64,000 nt of DNA. It comes from Polytrichum commune (lineage: Eukaryota > Streptophyta > Polytrichopsida > Polytrichales > Polytrichaceae). A model generated the notes under the pieces. That model saw only the letters and a program-made list of their open reading frames with translations. It was not told where the DNA came from and made no database searches. The stretch is from contig OX485804.1 of assembly GCA_950295325.1 (NCBI GenBank), forward strand, positions 48,286,429 through 48,350,428, in the 5' to 3' direction. A program made the translations under genes and the position numbers. This document shows, in pieces, positions 1-12,014 of the stretch (positions are counted from its first letter, which is position 1; each line of letters begins with the position of its first letter).

Positions 1-443
1 GACCATGCACCCTAAATTCTAACCTGAAAGTTGAAGTGCAAATAGATCAGAGGAAGAATATGCAAAATAAATTCTGTGAATTTGATTCTTAAATAAGTGA
101 TGCCTTTGTTTCCTGCACCAGTACTGCAGGTTTTTCATCACTCAGCCAAAGTGTGGGGTAGTGGACATCATGCTTAAAGTGAGTTAATCGTTGGCACAAA
201 CCCATCGGTGAGGACTCTATTTCTCTGTTGTGCATATGTATGCTTTGAAGCAAAGACTTTCAAGGGATTTTCTAATTCTGGGCTCTGCTTGATGCAAATT
301 GCCTCTTCAAAGTGCACTTGTGGCTCCCTTCGAATTCCCACACCTTCGAAAAACCTGGGGTTGCTAAATGCAGAAGCAAACTTTGTAAACTGCCAACAGC
401 CGACTATACACAGTATGCCTGTGTGAAAGGGGTTTGAGGTATA
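1..443. other. Stretch without recognisable features
   Basis: No coding region, repeat or RNA gene can be supported here. Short open frames run across the edge of the transposon that begins at 444, so they cannot be one real gene. Confidence 0.4.
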
Positions 444-639
444 CTGTTCTCCCCCCTTAATATGACACGTTTGGTCACGCAAGAAAGTGTCGTATCATCC
501 GAATGTTGTATTTTGCATAATATGACATTTTGGCCTCAAATGTTGTACTATCGAGAGTTTCAAGAAAATGGCCTATGTCAATGTAAAATGTCATTTTGTA
601 TACACAACGAAGATACATAAGTATGAAAGAACACTTTTA

Positions 640-3020
640 TTAAAGAAATATGCTCACAATGTCACACAATATGAAGTTAAAAGAATATAGTCCCACGATG
701 ATGTCCTCACCATATCACACACTATGAAAGTAAGAATCTATTATCTTTTGGTAGTGTTTGTTGATGTTGGAAATTGACATCTTGCTCAATTTATCCATAA
801 AAGATTACATGTTCATCACATCTACAACTGAAAACTCTGAAAGATGCTCCACTACAAAATTTGATAGTATTTGGGCATACTCACGGGCGTAGGGAAGCTT
901 GACTATTGGTGTTGGCTAGTCATCCATATCATTCCCCTCCATTGGCTCTTCATGCAAATTTAAACCCAAATGGATTTTTCTACCCATGCCAAATCCATCA
1001 ACTCAAGCATGTTGTACTCTACATCAACAATTATTTTTTCTGCCAATTTCACATATTCTTCAAAAGGCAAATCTTTACTTCCAAGATTCAAAGAGGAAAT
1101 GAAACTTGCCGATTCATTTGCTGCTTCTTTCATTCTCGATTTCTCATGTTCACCATCCTTCACAAAATTGGCACTCCAATCTATATGTAAAATCTTGGAT
1201 ATCCTCTAGTTGTTTCATATAATTTGGGGATTCATCTCACTCCATACTTAAGAGCATCACATACACCCTTGTGATGTGCTCGGCTATGAGATTCATCAGA
1301 TAACCTTGAAGGGTTTTCACATACTGTCATGCCTGCCAAATATAAGCAGGAGGTTGCATTATTCAGCAACAATACACCATGAGTGATATTGTACTTATAA
1401 ACCGGAGGCATACCCCATTGCATGCCGAATTGCTCGTACAACCGGTGATGTAAAGGTGCATTGCATGAAGGTCAACTAATTTCCATCATGTGAGGCAACA
1501 AGCAATTTGGGTGGATCATACGAAGCAAAAGCCAATGATTTATGCACCTTCAAGTCCCCAAGGTTTAGTACATATGCCACAAACACTCTCATCTTTGATC
1601 GAAGCCGGGACACATGGCCAAAACAATGTTGGTGTGGCTGGAGGTATCACAATGCGAGATGATACCATAGTCGCCCACTAGAATTCATCTTTGTCATGCA
1701 TTCCAATCAATGCTAGGGTCATGATCATCATCAACCGGAAGCCCCTAGGGGTACATGAAATCCATGTGCGGCCATGAGGTGAATAGAAGTCAACGATCAT
1801 GCCATTATTTGTAGGGACTCTTTAGTTTATTAAGCTCGTCCATCAACGGCCTCATGCGCATTGCGTACATGAGGGTGGATGTGACCATGCCCATGTAATC
1901 ATCCTCCAACATCTAGTTCCTCTTAATTACCTTGCCATAATTCACCTAAATTGCCTCCAAATTTGTTGACGACGGTTATCCCTGACCCTTGAGTTTCTAC
2001 CCACGCCCTCAATTACATCTCCTCTTGATAAGCCTTGTTATTTACTGTTAACCCTCACAAGATTAGTCAACTCCTCAATCTAGGCCTTCAACCCATGGAC
2101 CTTGTTTGTGTGTTCCATGCGGACCAACTCCAATTCCCATTCATAGCCCAACTTGTAGTTTGCCAACTCAACCCCCAATGACTCTACCACATCATTGTCA
2201 ACAATTACTAGTGGTGATGTTGGAACTTCCAACGTCATCTCCACATCAACTAGTGTAGACAGTGGATAAACCAAGCGGGGTCCATGCAGTGATGTCATGT
2301 GAATTCTTTGTCATATGGCAGGTGGTTCAATGGGTACTCTTAACAATGTGTTCGCATTGTCAAGGTCTACTGGGTTGGAGGGTGGAGTTAATGAGGTTGA
2401 TGACCTCAAACCGGAAGGATATCAAAATAACCTTGGACCACTAAAGGATTTGTTGGAGGTTGCCACACCAATGGGACCATTTGGCCAACATTCTAACCTA
2501 GCACATGACTTGGTATGACCCTACTCTCACGTGTTGCGTTCAAATTTACAATGCAACATGGGATGGTTGACCAATCAATTTGTACGCCCAAAATGACCTC
2601 AACATACACCATTTGGAACAACCACATGAGCATATTTACACGATCAAATTCCACTGGTCCTTCATGTACACCCAAACCTCCTTGCATCAGTCTCCAAAAA
2701 TCTTATGGCTCACCTCCTTCCATAGCCCATACTTTTGTTTGGACATTCAATCAATGTACATGCTCAGAACAAACATCCTCATTAGACGTTTTCACTCCAC
2801 ATACCTTCCATTAATGCTAAATAACCACATACCCTTCTCAACCCACCATCCAAAATTTGTGAGAACATTGGGATCCCACGCCACCTCCGTATTTATGGGT
2901 TGTAGTATACCCCTCAGTCCATTCAGTCTTTTTCTTTTGAGTGTACCTCCCGGCATCGACCCCAGAGTCCCCCCTGAACATGATTCCATGAACCAATATT
3001 AAATATATTAAATATACCAA
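640..3020 (-). pseudogene. Pogo-like transposase remnant (degenerate)
   Basis: Reading the minus strand, short open pieces in shifting frames replace one another from about 3,020 down to 640, which suggests a frameshifted coding region. The clearest part is the end (about 900-640). It reads YAREYAQILSNFVVEHLSEF, then a MDKLSKMSISNINKHYQK stretch and a final IIDSYF. This resembles the C-terminal tail of pogo/Tigger-like transposases, which often ends in a K/H-x-Q-x-x-I-x-x-F/Y-F motif. The remnant in the second pogo-like element at 26,174-26,482 has a matching layout. An upstream piece at 960-1163 contains FEEYVKLAEKIIVDVEYNML. I could not identify the catalytic DDE residues, and stops and frameshifts are frequent. 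Assignment of the upstream part (1.2-3.0 kb) is weak. Confidence 0.4.
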
Positions 3021-3192
3021 TCGTCGTCAATGGTTAGGCGGAGCATCACAAAGCCCTTAATATGCTAAATTTCACAATGTAAAGAACTATTCACTTTAAA
3101 ACATTACTTATGTTGACAAATAATGTCATGTTGATAATAACACACATGACATTTCTAGACCTCTAGCAATTTAGTTTAGACCAATGACTGAT

Positions 3193-3228
3193 TGTATATG
3201 TGACACTAAATATCATTAATAGTGTACT
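3193..3228. mobile_element. Stowaway-like MITE end fragment
   Basis: The sequence GTGACACTAAATATCATTAA followed by TAGTGTAC matches one terminus of the Stowaway-like elements at 5,302 and 14,275. No partner end is visible nearby. Confidence 0.4.
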
Positions 3229-4154
3229 TAGTTAAAAGTAAGTTACGTAATTATAAGTCTAATGCTAAATTAATGACTAGGTGATTAACAAATAACGTAG
3301 AGACCACCACCAACATGAGCAGTAATTAAGGACATAACCATGGCTCATCATTTTTGGAGATTACATGAATGTCATGTTTATCAAGATCCTATTCTCCATA
3401 AATGAAAAATAAATAAGAAAAAAATGTGTTCACTACTGGGTATAGAGTAGTCAAATTTATAAAGGCAAACAATAAGTCTTAAGCATTGATGTTTTTCGTG
3501 TTCTTCGACCCACACTTACGTAGGCTTGGGATATGTGACTCTATGCACACTCGTCCATTGTGGATGAAGAGAGTCTAGTAAAAACAAGCCCCCTATATGT
3601 TGGCAACCATAACTTCATTCCAACTATACCTCCCAAAACTAATTCATAATCTCCAAAGCTATTTATGGGATCAAATTATCTAAAAACACTCATATTTATG
3701 TATTAAGATAATTCTATATGTTTTCATCATTCTAATGGATAAGGTTATGCCCCCTAACCACACACTGCACAAGTATAGGTTTCCTAGATTAGCAAAAGAG
3801 ACCATATTAGGCCACTTAATTAAGGCATACATCACCTACTAAGACAACAAGTTTGCCATGTTAATCACTGCAAAATGAGTTATTGCTTAGGAAGGTCATC
3901 GGTCCACATGGTGCCAATGAACTTGTGTGCTCAAAATTGTATTCCAATGGGGAAGATGGATGCAAAGCTCCTGGGGTGTATAGAAAAGGAACTATGAATG
4001 AGTGAGTCTTATCATAACAAACATAATCTAAAGCAAAGTTTTAAATGATTAGTAACATTTGGGGCCAGTTTACACTACATTAAATGTCATATATAACCAG
4101 GGGATGCCCCAAGATAGTGCAAGGAGATTCAATTTAAGTCTCAATCTACACTAA

Positions 4155-4715
4155 GGGTCAGTTTACACCATGGACCATGAAGTCAGACCATGGAAGATGG
4201 CCTTTTCCCATGGTCTAACTTGATGGTCCAGCTTTCATGCTTTGATTTCTTTAAAAATAAATAAAAATAAAAATCAACGTACAAAGCCTTTGGGCCCCTC
4301 ACTAGGTGTAAACTGAATGTGGACCAAGAGGAATGACCATGCACCAAAAAGTGATTGTGCTTATTTGTTTAATATATGTCCAAAAAGGACAATTTAAAAA
4401 AAAAATCAAGTTTGACCATTCTTTTGTCTTCATCTTCTCTTCCCCGGAAATAAAATTTCATTGAAAATTTATTATAACAACATTTCTTTACCATGGACCC
4501 TTATTTGTTTCTACGAATGCACCTCTTTTGCCTCTCCCACCGCAAAACACATTGGACCATGTCAGTGGATGTTATAGGCCTTGAACTCCATGGTCACTTT
4601 GACCATTTTTTTTTCCTTGGTGTAAACTAAAGTGGTCCCGGGACGAGTTCAACAACCAATCACAGTTTTTACAGGGCATTGGGACGACTTCATGGTCCAC
4701 GGTCTCAACAACCCC
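4155..4715 (+). mobile_element. PIF/Harbinger-like MITE, copy 1
   Basis: A 561-bp element bounded by TAA on both sides (4152-4154 and 4716-4718), the 3-bp TWA target duplication of PIF/Harbinger elements. The left end reads GGGTCAGTTTACACCATGG. The interior matches copies at 8,788 and 63,055, including TCCCGGGACGAGTTCAACA near the right end and CACTAGGTGTAAAC inside. It has no coding capacity. It lies within the pogo-like transposon and is therefore younger than it. Confidence 0.8.
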
Positions 4716-4719
4716 TAAA

Positions 4720-5299
4720 CTAGGACATCCCATAATTATATTCTTAAAGCCTACACAAACAAACACACACTACTCAATAACAATATTATGATCCGGTGGA
4801 CAAAGACCGTCAATGTAGTATACTATACAATACTGCCATTGTTTAAACTCCCAAGAAATACGGCGACGTGGGGCCCACCTTGTTTAAGCCACATGAACCT
4901 TAAGCATATTTTGCAAACGTGGCATGACAAAAAAACCCCATAAATGCTGACGTGGAAAAGGAATATAATAGGGTACATGGGCACTATGGAGGGGGGAGGG
5001 GGGCGTGCCAGGAGGAAGCATGGGGTTAGGCAAGAGAGCGACGTATATTTAAATTATAGAGATACGTATGCGTACAAAGTACTGCCGTCTTCGTACTCCT
5101 CTAATATACTATGGGAATAGTGTTCTTTAGCTCTGTACATAAGCACTGGCGTACAATTCATGGGATACTGTACATCCGTATATTCTTCCGTATAGTACCC
5201 TCCTGCCCTTGTTTTCTGTACACTTCAGCTTTGCCCTCATTACCTTAAGCCCTTGGATAATCGAGTTGTTTAATTATGCTAATCAAGTGATAATCATGC
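4720..5299. other. Intervening DNA inside the pogo-like element
   Basis: AT-rich sequence with a purine-rich, G-rich patch near 4,989-5,010. No coding region or repeat can be supported. Confidence 0.3.
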
Positions 5300-5301
5300 T
5301 A

Positions 5302-5515
5302 CAACGCTTACGGTGTGTAGTGTCACTTGCTATTCATAGATACGCAGTGGTATATCTATTTATTGAGAATATAATATTTTACCAAGAAAAGTCGTTTATG
5401 CTTTATAATGTCCGAGCAGCCTATTCAAAAGCCAATAAGAATTGAACTCGTCATCAAGAGGTTATTGCATTGTGGAGTTTCAAATAGTAAGTGACACTAA
5501 ATACCATAAACGATG
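5302..5515. mobile_element. Stowaway-like MITE, copy A
   Basis: A 214-bp element with TA at each boundary (5300-5301 and 5516-5517). The right terminus, read inward, is CATCGTTTATGGTATTTAGT followed by GTCACTTACTATTTGAA. The left terminus, CAACGCTTACGG then GTGTCACTTGCTATTC, matches it imperfectly. The copy at 14,275 has nearly the same length and termini. It does not code for protein. Confidence 0.7.
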
Positions 5516-5560
5516 TACTTTTAATGTTATTTAGTAGAGTGAGGGTCTTCTTACATGTTA

Positions 5561-5725
5561 CAGTCTAACCGCGTTACTACGACACTCGTTTATATGACAC
5601 CCTCGATATTACGACGCATTTTTGCGCGACCAAAATTTTTGGTTCAAAACTCCTTCTTTTATGTGACTACGACACTCGATAATGCAACATTTAGAATCTC
5701 CGGATTGTCGTATTAAAGAGGTAGT
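5561..5725. mobile_element. Short pogo-like MITE
   Basis: It begins CAGTCTAACCGCG after TA (5559-5560), followed by TACGACACTC-type modules. Its right end, read inward, is ACTACCTCTTTAATACGACA before TA (5726-5727). The CAGTCTAACC terminus matches the right end of the pogo-like element at 25,946-27,159. The ends pair imperfectly, so the right boundary is tentative. Confidence 0.5.
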
Positions 5726-6122
5726 TAATGCTAAAATTGCTTTCATCTATGTTATGTACATCTAAAATACATCCATTTTCATTGGGGAACTACTTGGGGA
5801 CTTCACTTACCATTGGGAACTTAATGAGAATTAGGGTTACTAGTGCATAATGAACATGGTTAGGGTTAGAGTGGCCTCCTGCCTAGTATGTTGCGCATCA
5901 TTATTGTCTAGTTTCTTATTAAAGAACTCCTCATAATTTGGTGTTAATGGGATTATTAGTTTTTAAAAGTTAGTAGGGAATTTTGATAAGATGACAGTTG
6001 CTAACTTGGGTATGCAACACCATAGATCTTTGGACTCTTATTTCAAGAGTTCTTGATAATATTTGTATTTGTTTGGAGTTATAAGTTATTGTTTCATACC
6101 ATCTATATTCTTTAAGCTTGTT

Positions 6123-6142
6123 TATATATATATATATATATA
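6123..6142. repeat. (TA)n microsatellite
   Basis: An uninterrupted run of about ten TA units. Confidence 0.9.
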
Positions 6143-6283
6143 GCTCATATTACTTATGTTTTCGTATTCCCTTGATAATACGACAACTTTACGCCACTTG
6201 TCATATTAATGAAAAGATGACACCTCAATAATACGACTTTTTTGTGTTTCCCAAACGTGTCATACTAAAGAGGGAGAACAATA

Positions 6284-8784
6284 TACCAAAATGTGAAGAG
6301 GCAGCTAGACATTCAAAAGGAAGTAGAATAAGAAGCGCCCCATGTCAATTAACAACAATCATCAAGCCACCAAGTAAACCGGCAACCACCAAAGCCATAG
6401 CTCAATCAAAGCAAGCATCCAACAAGAACGACGATGTTCCTACGGGTGGTGGCCCAAGAACACATGACTCATTGGGAACGTAAATGGGTTAATTGCGAAC
6501 CATGGGAACATAAGGGGAACGTGGCCACATAGTTAGGAGCTACCACGGAATTACAAGGGAGATGCATAGTCGTAGGAGTTTTAACCCGACCATTATATGG
6601 TACAAGGATGATATGAGTATCATGAGGAAATCAAATTGAGCATGGATATTATGAACCATAATTAGAAGGACATCATTATGTGGTGGAATAAAAATAGAGA
6701 ATATTAGCTTTAGCGATTGAGAAGGTATTAAGAATATATTTTATACAAATCAATCATTTTGAGCCGTCTCACCTGTGCCTTGAGGATTAGGTTAAATTTT
6801 CAATTTCAATATTAGTGAAGAGTATTCACACTTACACACATAATTAGATGTGTAAAACTTTGAGAACCTTAGGTTTATGTACATCCAAGAGGCGTAACGG
6901 TCGTAATCATTTTAGTAAAGCCCTCATTTAGGAAGGCAATAGTTGGATTGAGATCTAGAAATGAGATACACACTATGTAAAACATATATTTTAGGTGTAA
7001 GAAAATAGACTATATCAAGAAGATGTTTTTGGGACACATCCCTCTTTGCATTGAAGTGAAGTTACCTTAAGATTGAGTATCAATCAACACTTAAGCTTAC
7101 CTTGTATCTCTCTTCTTGGAGGCATTCTTTAGAAATATATTCACATCAACTTTATACTCAAAGAGTGTGATCTCCTCTCTCTCTAAAATCCTTTGTGAGT
7201 TGTTGGATGTTATGATACCTGACTGATCTATAAATTGAGAAGATGGTAGTCTCTTTTGAGCAAGCAATCCATTGTGAGGGTGAGATACAAACGCTTGAAG
7301 TTATGAAGAATAATTGTGACTTTGAATCAACATGATGATTGAGTTAACCTCAACACATATTGAAGTTTGAGAGATTAAACGTTCAAGACTATTTTTCTTT
7401 TCTTTTGTGAAACTCCTCAAGAGGGAGTACTAGCAAAGTTTATATCTTTCATCATTAAAATCAAGGTCTTACTCACTTTAAGTTGGGATACTTTGCAAGA
7501 GTAAAATACCAAAGAGATAACGGAAGTCTTGGTTTTTTAAGTCGCAAGTGAAACTATTATGGTGATTTTTTATTAAGCATGTGAAGCATAGTATTTGTAA
7601 TTATGTTAATTAGTTAAACTTGTCATAAGCATTATCTATCTAGCTAGCTAGCTAGCTATAGCTATATATATATATACACACACATATACATACAAATGTC
7701 ATACTCATACACTAAGTGGCAACACTTGAACAAAAAGAAGAAAAACACAAGAACATGGATCTTCTACCACTTAAGACATTAACAATTGATTCTCACTCCT
7801 ACTATAACTTATCAAAGAAGTGATATGGTATTATGCAAACTAACATACTCGTATACTAAAGTTAAGGATTGATTATGTAAATTGATACGAGTATCTATAT
7901 GAATGAATTGACGTTGAAAGGCTTCTTTTTTTTTCTTCTTCTGGAAGTCATAAATCGAACTAAGAGTTTGACATTCTTCAAAAAAACTTAATTGAAACCT
8001 CAAAGGGTTTCTTTGTCATCAACAATTAAAGATATTGATTGATGTAACTTAGCTTAATATGATCCGAATGAAAATTTAGGATATAGATAAACCTCCAAAA
8101 GCTCACTCCATCTTAGTTATTTCTTGCAATCAAAGAACCTTAAATCAAGATTGAGATCTCTCAACTCCAAGCGCATTTATATTCAAAATACAAGAGAAAG
8201 AAGGTTAATAAGGTTTTGAAGGGTTTAACTGAGCATGTTAATGAGATGTGATAGTTCTCAAACGATTATAAATTAACATGATGTTTCATCATGAGTCTTC
8301 CTAGCTTATTGCAAAGGAGTGATATGTGACATTCATCACTACATTATCAAGCTAACATTGTAGACTGAAGTGTAGAAATTTGCAGGTAATTGTGATTATA
8401 CTCCTAGGATTTTGTGGCCCACCCAACTGAAGGTATGTGTTCACTTATGTTGTGTTATTGGTTGCAAGCTTGCTAACATTACTCACTTGTAGGCCGATGC
8501 AATGTGTGGGGCCAGCAATTTGTCAGGCATTATGACATATTATTTTTAATCCTGGACAAACCTTACCAAACATAAACAATATTCAACCTACAGTGAGTGT
8601 TGTGCACAAAAATGATAATAAACTGACAAGTCATTAATTCCGGCTTGTTCTTATCAAAACTACAATGAGTATAATATTAATAAAAGCTCTATGTTTGAAT
8701 CTTGAGTCCGCCAATATCGACATGCTAGCCAAGGCTAATGATAATGCTAGGCCGAGTATAGTCTTGGGCCTAGTCTCCTTGGAC
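6284..8784. other. AT-rich stretch without recognisable genes
   Basis: About 2.5 kb of unique-looking AT-rich DNA. The only structure I can support is a TAGC microsatellite passing into TA and CA repeats at 7,641-7,686. Open frames are short and show no domain features. Confidence 0.4.
7641..7686. repeat. Compound (TAGC)n-(TA)n-(CA)n microsatellite
   Basis: TAGC units run from 7,641, then TA, then CA units. Confidence 0.85.
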
Positions 8785-8787
8785 TTA

Positions 8788-9716
8788 GGGCCGGTTTACA
8801 CCATGAACCATGAAGTCAGACCATGGAAGATGGTCTTTTTCCATGGTCCGATTTCTTAAAGAACCAATTTACAAAGCCCTTGGGCCTTTCACTAGGTGTA
8901 AACCGAATGTGGATCAAGAAGAATGACCATGCACCAAAAAGTGAATGTGTTGATTTTTTTTAATATATGCCCATAAAGGGCATTTTTGAAAGAAAATTCA
9001 AATTTGACCATTCTCTTGTCTTCTCTTGGCTTCACTTGTCTTCACTTCTTGTTAAATGTGTCAAAGATGTGGCTTGCAAATCTTCTCACAACAATTCTTT
9101 TTAAAAAAATGAGCGATTTAATTTGTACATGTTCAATGTAATTTACATGTGACATGTACCTTGTGTGTTGTACATTGAGCATTGTTTGCAACCCGCTTCA
9201 TCATGTGTGCTCAAATTCTTGAGTTCTAGATGTCCCACATTGTTTGGTGAAACATGTGGAAGCCGGTTTAACGGGTAGTGCATGGAAGAAATGGTATGTC
9301 TCATGAGCTATGATATGATCAAGGCACATAGAGGGTGGACTTGCTTCTCAAGATTCATTACATCACATAGATGTTGAAGTGTGTGCCTTGTGAGTCTTAC
9401 CTAGAGGGAAGAGTTGTATATAAAGCTGCCAAAAAAGTTTCATTGAAAAATATTATAACAACATTTCTCTGCCATGGACCCCTCCTTTTTTTCCTACCAA
9501 ACCACCTCTCTTGCCTCTCACACCATAAAACCCGTTGAACCATGTCAATGTATTAATTAGGCCTTAAAATATGTCTTTAGGGACCTCGACCTCCATGGTC
9601 ACTCTACCATTTTTTCCTTGGTGTACACCGAAGTGGTCCCGGGACGAGTTCAACAGCCAATCAACGCTCTTACAACGCCCTGGGACGACTTCTTGGTCTA
9701 TGATGTAAACCAACCT
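8788..9716 (+). mobile_element. PIF/Harbinger-like MITE, copy 2, interrupted
   Basis: The left end reads GGGCCGGTTTACACCATG after TTA (8785-8787). The right end reads ATGATGTAAACCAACCT before TTA (9717-9719). Sequence and order match copy 1 at 4,155, in the same orientation. It is 929 bp instead of about 560 because foreign DNA of roughly 380 bp lies between about 9,055 and 9,432. On either side of this block the sequence resumes the copy 1 order (TTTCATTGAAAA then TTATAACAACATTTCT). Confidence 0.75.
9055..9432 (+). mobile_element. Insertion inside MITE copy 2, LTR-like
   Basis: This block is absent from the equivalent position in MITE copies 1 and 3. It contains GATGTCCCACATTG, a phrase common in plant copia and TRIM LTRs, and a TATA-like TATATAAAG near its right end. 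I cannot see a clean target duplication, so its limits are approximate. A truncated or diverged solo LTR is the best guess. Confidence 0.4.
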
Positions 9717-9719
9717 TTA

Positions 9720-11296
9720 GAAAGAGTGCTCATGGGCTAGGTTGTGCAATGCTATGTTAGAAAGAGTGTTCTTGGCAAAATATAGTTTGATGCACATGTG
9801 TTGGACAAGTTAGATGGACATTGCAAAATTGATTCACGGACCTAATTTGGTTATTTTTAAAAATTGGACACCTATATTAGAGTGATTTGTAATTAGGTGA
9901 GGACCCAAGGAGGATCTAAGAACATACATAGACTTAGATCCTAAGTTCAGTTAGACTTTGAACTTAGACCCATGGCCGGAGGAGGGGGGGGGTAGTATCA
10001 AGGTTGTGGATGGGGTTGGTATGGAATGTTTTGTTATGGTGGAAATGTTGGCATGGATGATCTTGATTCACAAAAGCAAGCTTGTGGTTATTTTAGCTCC
10101 ATCTTGGGCTAGCTTATTGGCTTTGTTATTTCTCACAATGCCTATGCAAGATCTTACTTTGATGATGTGAATTGGAAAGCAATGTGTGGCAATTTGGTTG
10201 ATGATTGCGACAAAGGTAGTTGTTCAAGTGGTGCCACTAAGTTGATGGCAAATTATAGTAGTTTCTTAGTAGGTAAAGGGTAAATATGGTGTATGTGTAG
10301 ATGCATGTGGCAAGGTGTGGTTGTATGTAAAATCACATGTTATGCCCACATAATGTTTTGTCGACCCAAGATGAGTGATGTGGTAGAGTTTTGGATAGGG
10401 GAGTATACCATGTGACGTGCCACGGGGGATCCGGTAGATTTAACGACGGCTCCATTAGTGACGATGCTTTGGATTGAGAGTTTGTGGGAAGTTAGGAAAT
10501 AGAGGAGGCAGATATATTACATTCCAGATAATGGTACTTGTGAGTTTTGCAGTATAGAATATTTCACAGTCTACCAAATTTTGACTCACACCCACTTCAA
10601 TGAAGTAATTCTCTAATACAAAACCCATAACCCATGACACTTCAAAATCTCAATACCTTTGATTTGGTATTACGTATTGTGTAGAAAAACCCACATGAAA
10701 AGGATGTTCAATTTAACAAAGAACCCAATTACATATGACTTGACACTACAAAATTCAAACCCAACTTCGGTTGCAATTATCATGGGTACAGCTTTGGGAT
10801 GAGTATGGAGGGCCCTCACAATTTTCCACGGCCATGGCTGTTGGCCACAGAGGAAAGTGCCCTAAGTATGTAGCTGTGATAAGTATGTTTTGTCCTCCAC
10901 CTATGATGGAGGGGGTGGCTTGCAATAAGTGACGAATTTCTTGGAAAACTCCACCGAGAGCGGAATATATTGAAACTTGCAAATGAGGGACATGGGAAGC
11001 CGTTTTGCAGGGGAAAACGGGGAAGGCCGGAGCCGCCTGGAAATTTACATATACCTTATTTTAAGGGACGCAAGACAGAAAAAGATGTGTCCCGGGGCCA
11101 CTTGAGGCTGTGTCCCGAGGTGGTGTCTAGAACCTCGAGAGTCCTCGTAGAGTGTTGTCAGATTGCTCCACTTTGAAGAGGAAAAAGTAAGACGCCTCGT
11201 GCCCCTTTATTCTTGTACTAATAAGTTCGATCTCAAGCTTGAAATGTGTACCGTTCCAACTCCCATGCCAACCGATCGCAATTGGTACCTTCAAGT
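9720..11296. other. Stretch without recognisable genes
   Basis: It includes a 9-base G run at 9,984-9,992 and a GC-richer patch at about 10,970-11,180. Short open frames have no recognisable domains. The GC-richer patch could be a piece of an LTR, but I see no boundaries. Confidence 0.35.
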
Positions 11297-11307
11297 TCTT
11301 TCATAAG

Positions 11308-11476
11308 GTCCGAGATGACCTTAAACTACCGGATGATGGTGGAGAGATACCCAAATCTCAAGGAAGAGGTTGGCGGTTCGAATCCCAACTGTGAAATCTC
11401 CTCTCTACTTGACGGAAAACTTGTCAGGTGGTCAACTGCCTTCTGTGCTTTGGCGTTGGCCTGTCGGCCTTCTGTC

Positions 11477-11511
<35 letters not shown>
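11308..11511 (+). mobile_element. tRNA-derived SINE with poly(A) tail
   Basis: A 204-bp element flanked by perfect 11-bp direct repeats TCTTTCATAAG (11,297-11,307 and 11,512-11,522), the target duplication of LINE-mobilised insertions. It carries an RNA polymerase III B box, GGTTCGAATCCC, at about 11,374. A region near 11,334-11,350 (ATGGTGGAGAGATACCC) sits where an A box would be expected but is a poor match. It ends in a run of 34 A (11,478-11,511). A related 3' portion lies at 30,196-30,302 on the minus strand. It is non-coding, and its movement would depend on LINE enzymes. The uninterrupted tail and perfect duplication suggest a fairly young insertion. Confidence 0.85.
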
Positions 11512-11515
<4 letters not shown>

Positions 11516-11580
11516 TCATAAGAAATTGTTACCTTCAAGTTCTTTCATAAGAAATTGTTACCTTCAAGTTCTTTCATAAG
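11512..11580 (+). repeat. 30-bp tandem repeat at the SINE target
   Basis: Two further copies of the unit AAATTGTTACCTTCAAGTTC plus TTTCATAAG follow the SINE. A diverged copy of the same unit precedes it (11,284-11,307). The SINE therefore landed in, or next to, a short tandem array. Confidence 0.75.
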
Positions 11581-11603
11581 CTATGTGGGTGTTGTTTGGC
11601 TCT

Positions 11604-11920
11604 TTTTCCATGTTCTCCAACTTTCTACCGATTAGATACACATGACAAAGTGCGTGTTACTCTAGCAAATCTATGATGAAACGCATGCAAAAAAACGGAA
11701 TGAAAATCGGACTTCCCTTGAGTTAGTTATGGTTATCGGAAGTGTTTGCTTGTTGATTTTGTTACTGGATACATAGGTCGTCTCGACCGTGTTCACTTTT
11801 GAGTGTGGAATAGTTGTTAATTTTTGAAGACATAGTCCAATATCTTTTAAACATGTGTCTTTATGATGTTTGCTCTTTGATCCTCACCGAACCGCATACC
11901 AATCAAATATAGGTGTTCAA
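11604..11920 (+). repeat. Dispersed repeat D1, copy a
   Basis: About 315 bp that matches 48,151-48,441 in order and orientation. Shared phrases are CATGTTCTCCAACTT, CTAGCAAATCTA, TAGTCCAATCTCTTTTAA (with small changes), TGTCTTTATG and CCAATCAAATATAGGTGT. A third partial copy lies at 13,151-13,239. The element class is unknown. Confidence 0.65.
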
Positions 11921-12014
11921 TTAAGAAAAAAAAACCACCTGATTTTTTTTTTTGCTTGAACAAGCACACATCCACAAAGGGGCCTTTCACTTAAAACCCA
12001 TCTACCTTTCACGG

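Larger units (their letters stand above)
444..6281 (-). mobile_element. Decayed pogo-like DNA transposon with nested MITEs
   Basis: The two ends form a terminal inverted repeat. The left end reads TGTTCTCCCCCCTTAATATG from 445, and the reverse complement of the right end reads TGTTCTCCCTCTTTAGTATG; both then continue GACACGTTTGG. Each end is followed by repeated short modules of the type ATATGACA or ATACGACA. TA lies outside each end (442-443 and 6282-6283), as in Tc1/mariner-pogo elements. The interior carries a minus-strand pseudogene whose end looks like a pogo-type transposase tail. A PIF/Harbinger-like MITE, a Stowaway-like MITE and a short pogo-like MITE sit inside. The two ends could instead belong to two separate broken relatives, but the match and the transposase make one element more likely. 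Confidence 0.6.

Noticed and set aside
11334..11390. Possible tRNA gene around the GGTTCGAATCCC box
   Set aside because: No cloverleaf acceptor stem or anticodon arm can be formed. Flanking duplications and a poly(A) tail identify it as a SINE.
11246..11579. Open frames ending in poly-Lys or poly-Phe
   Set aside because: They read through the SINE and its poly(A) tail.
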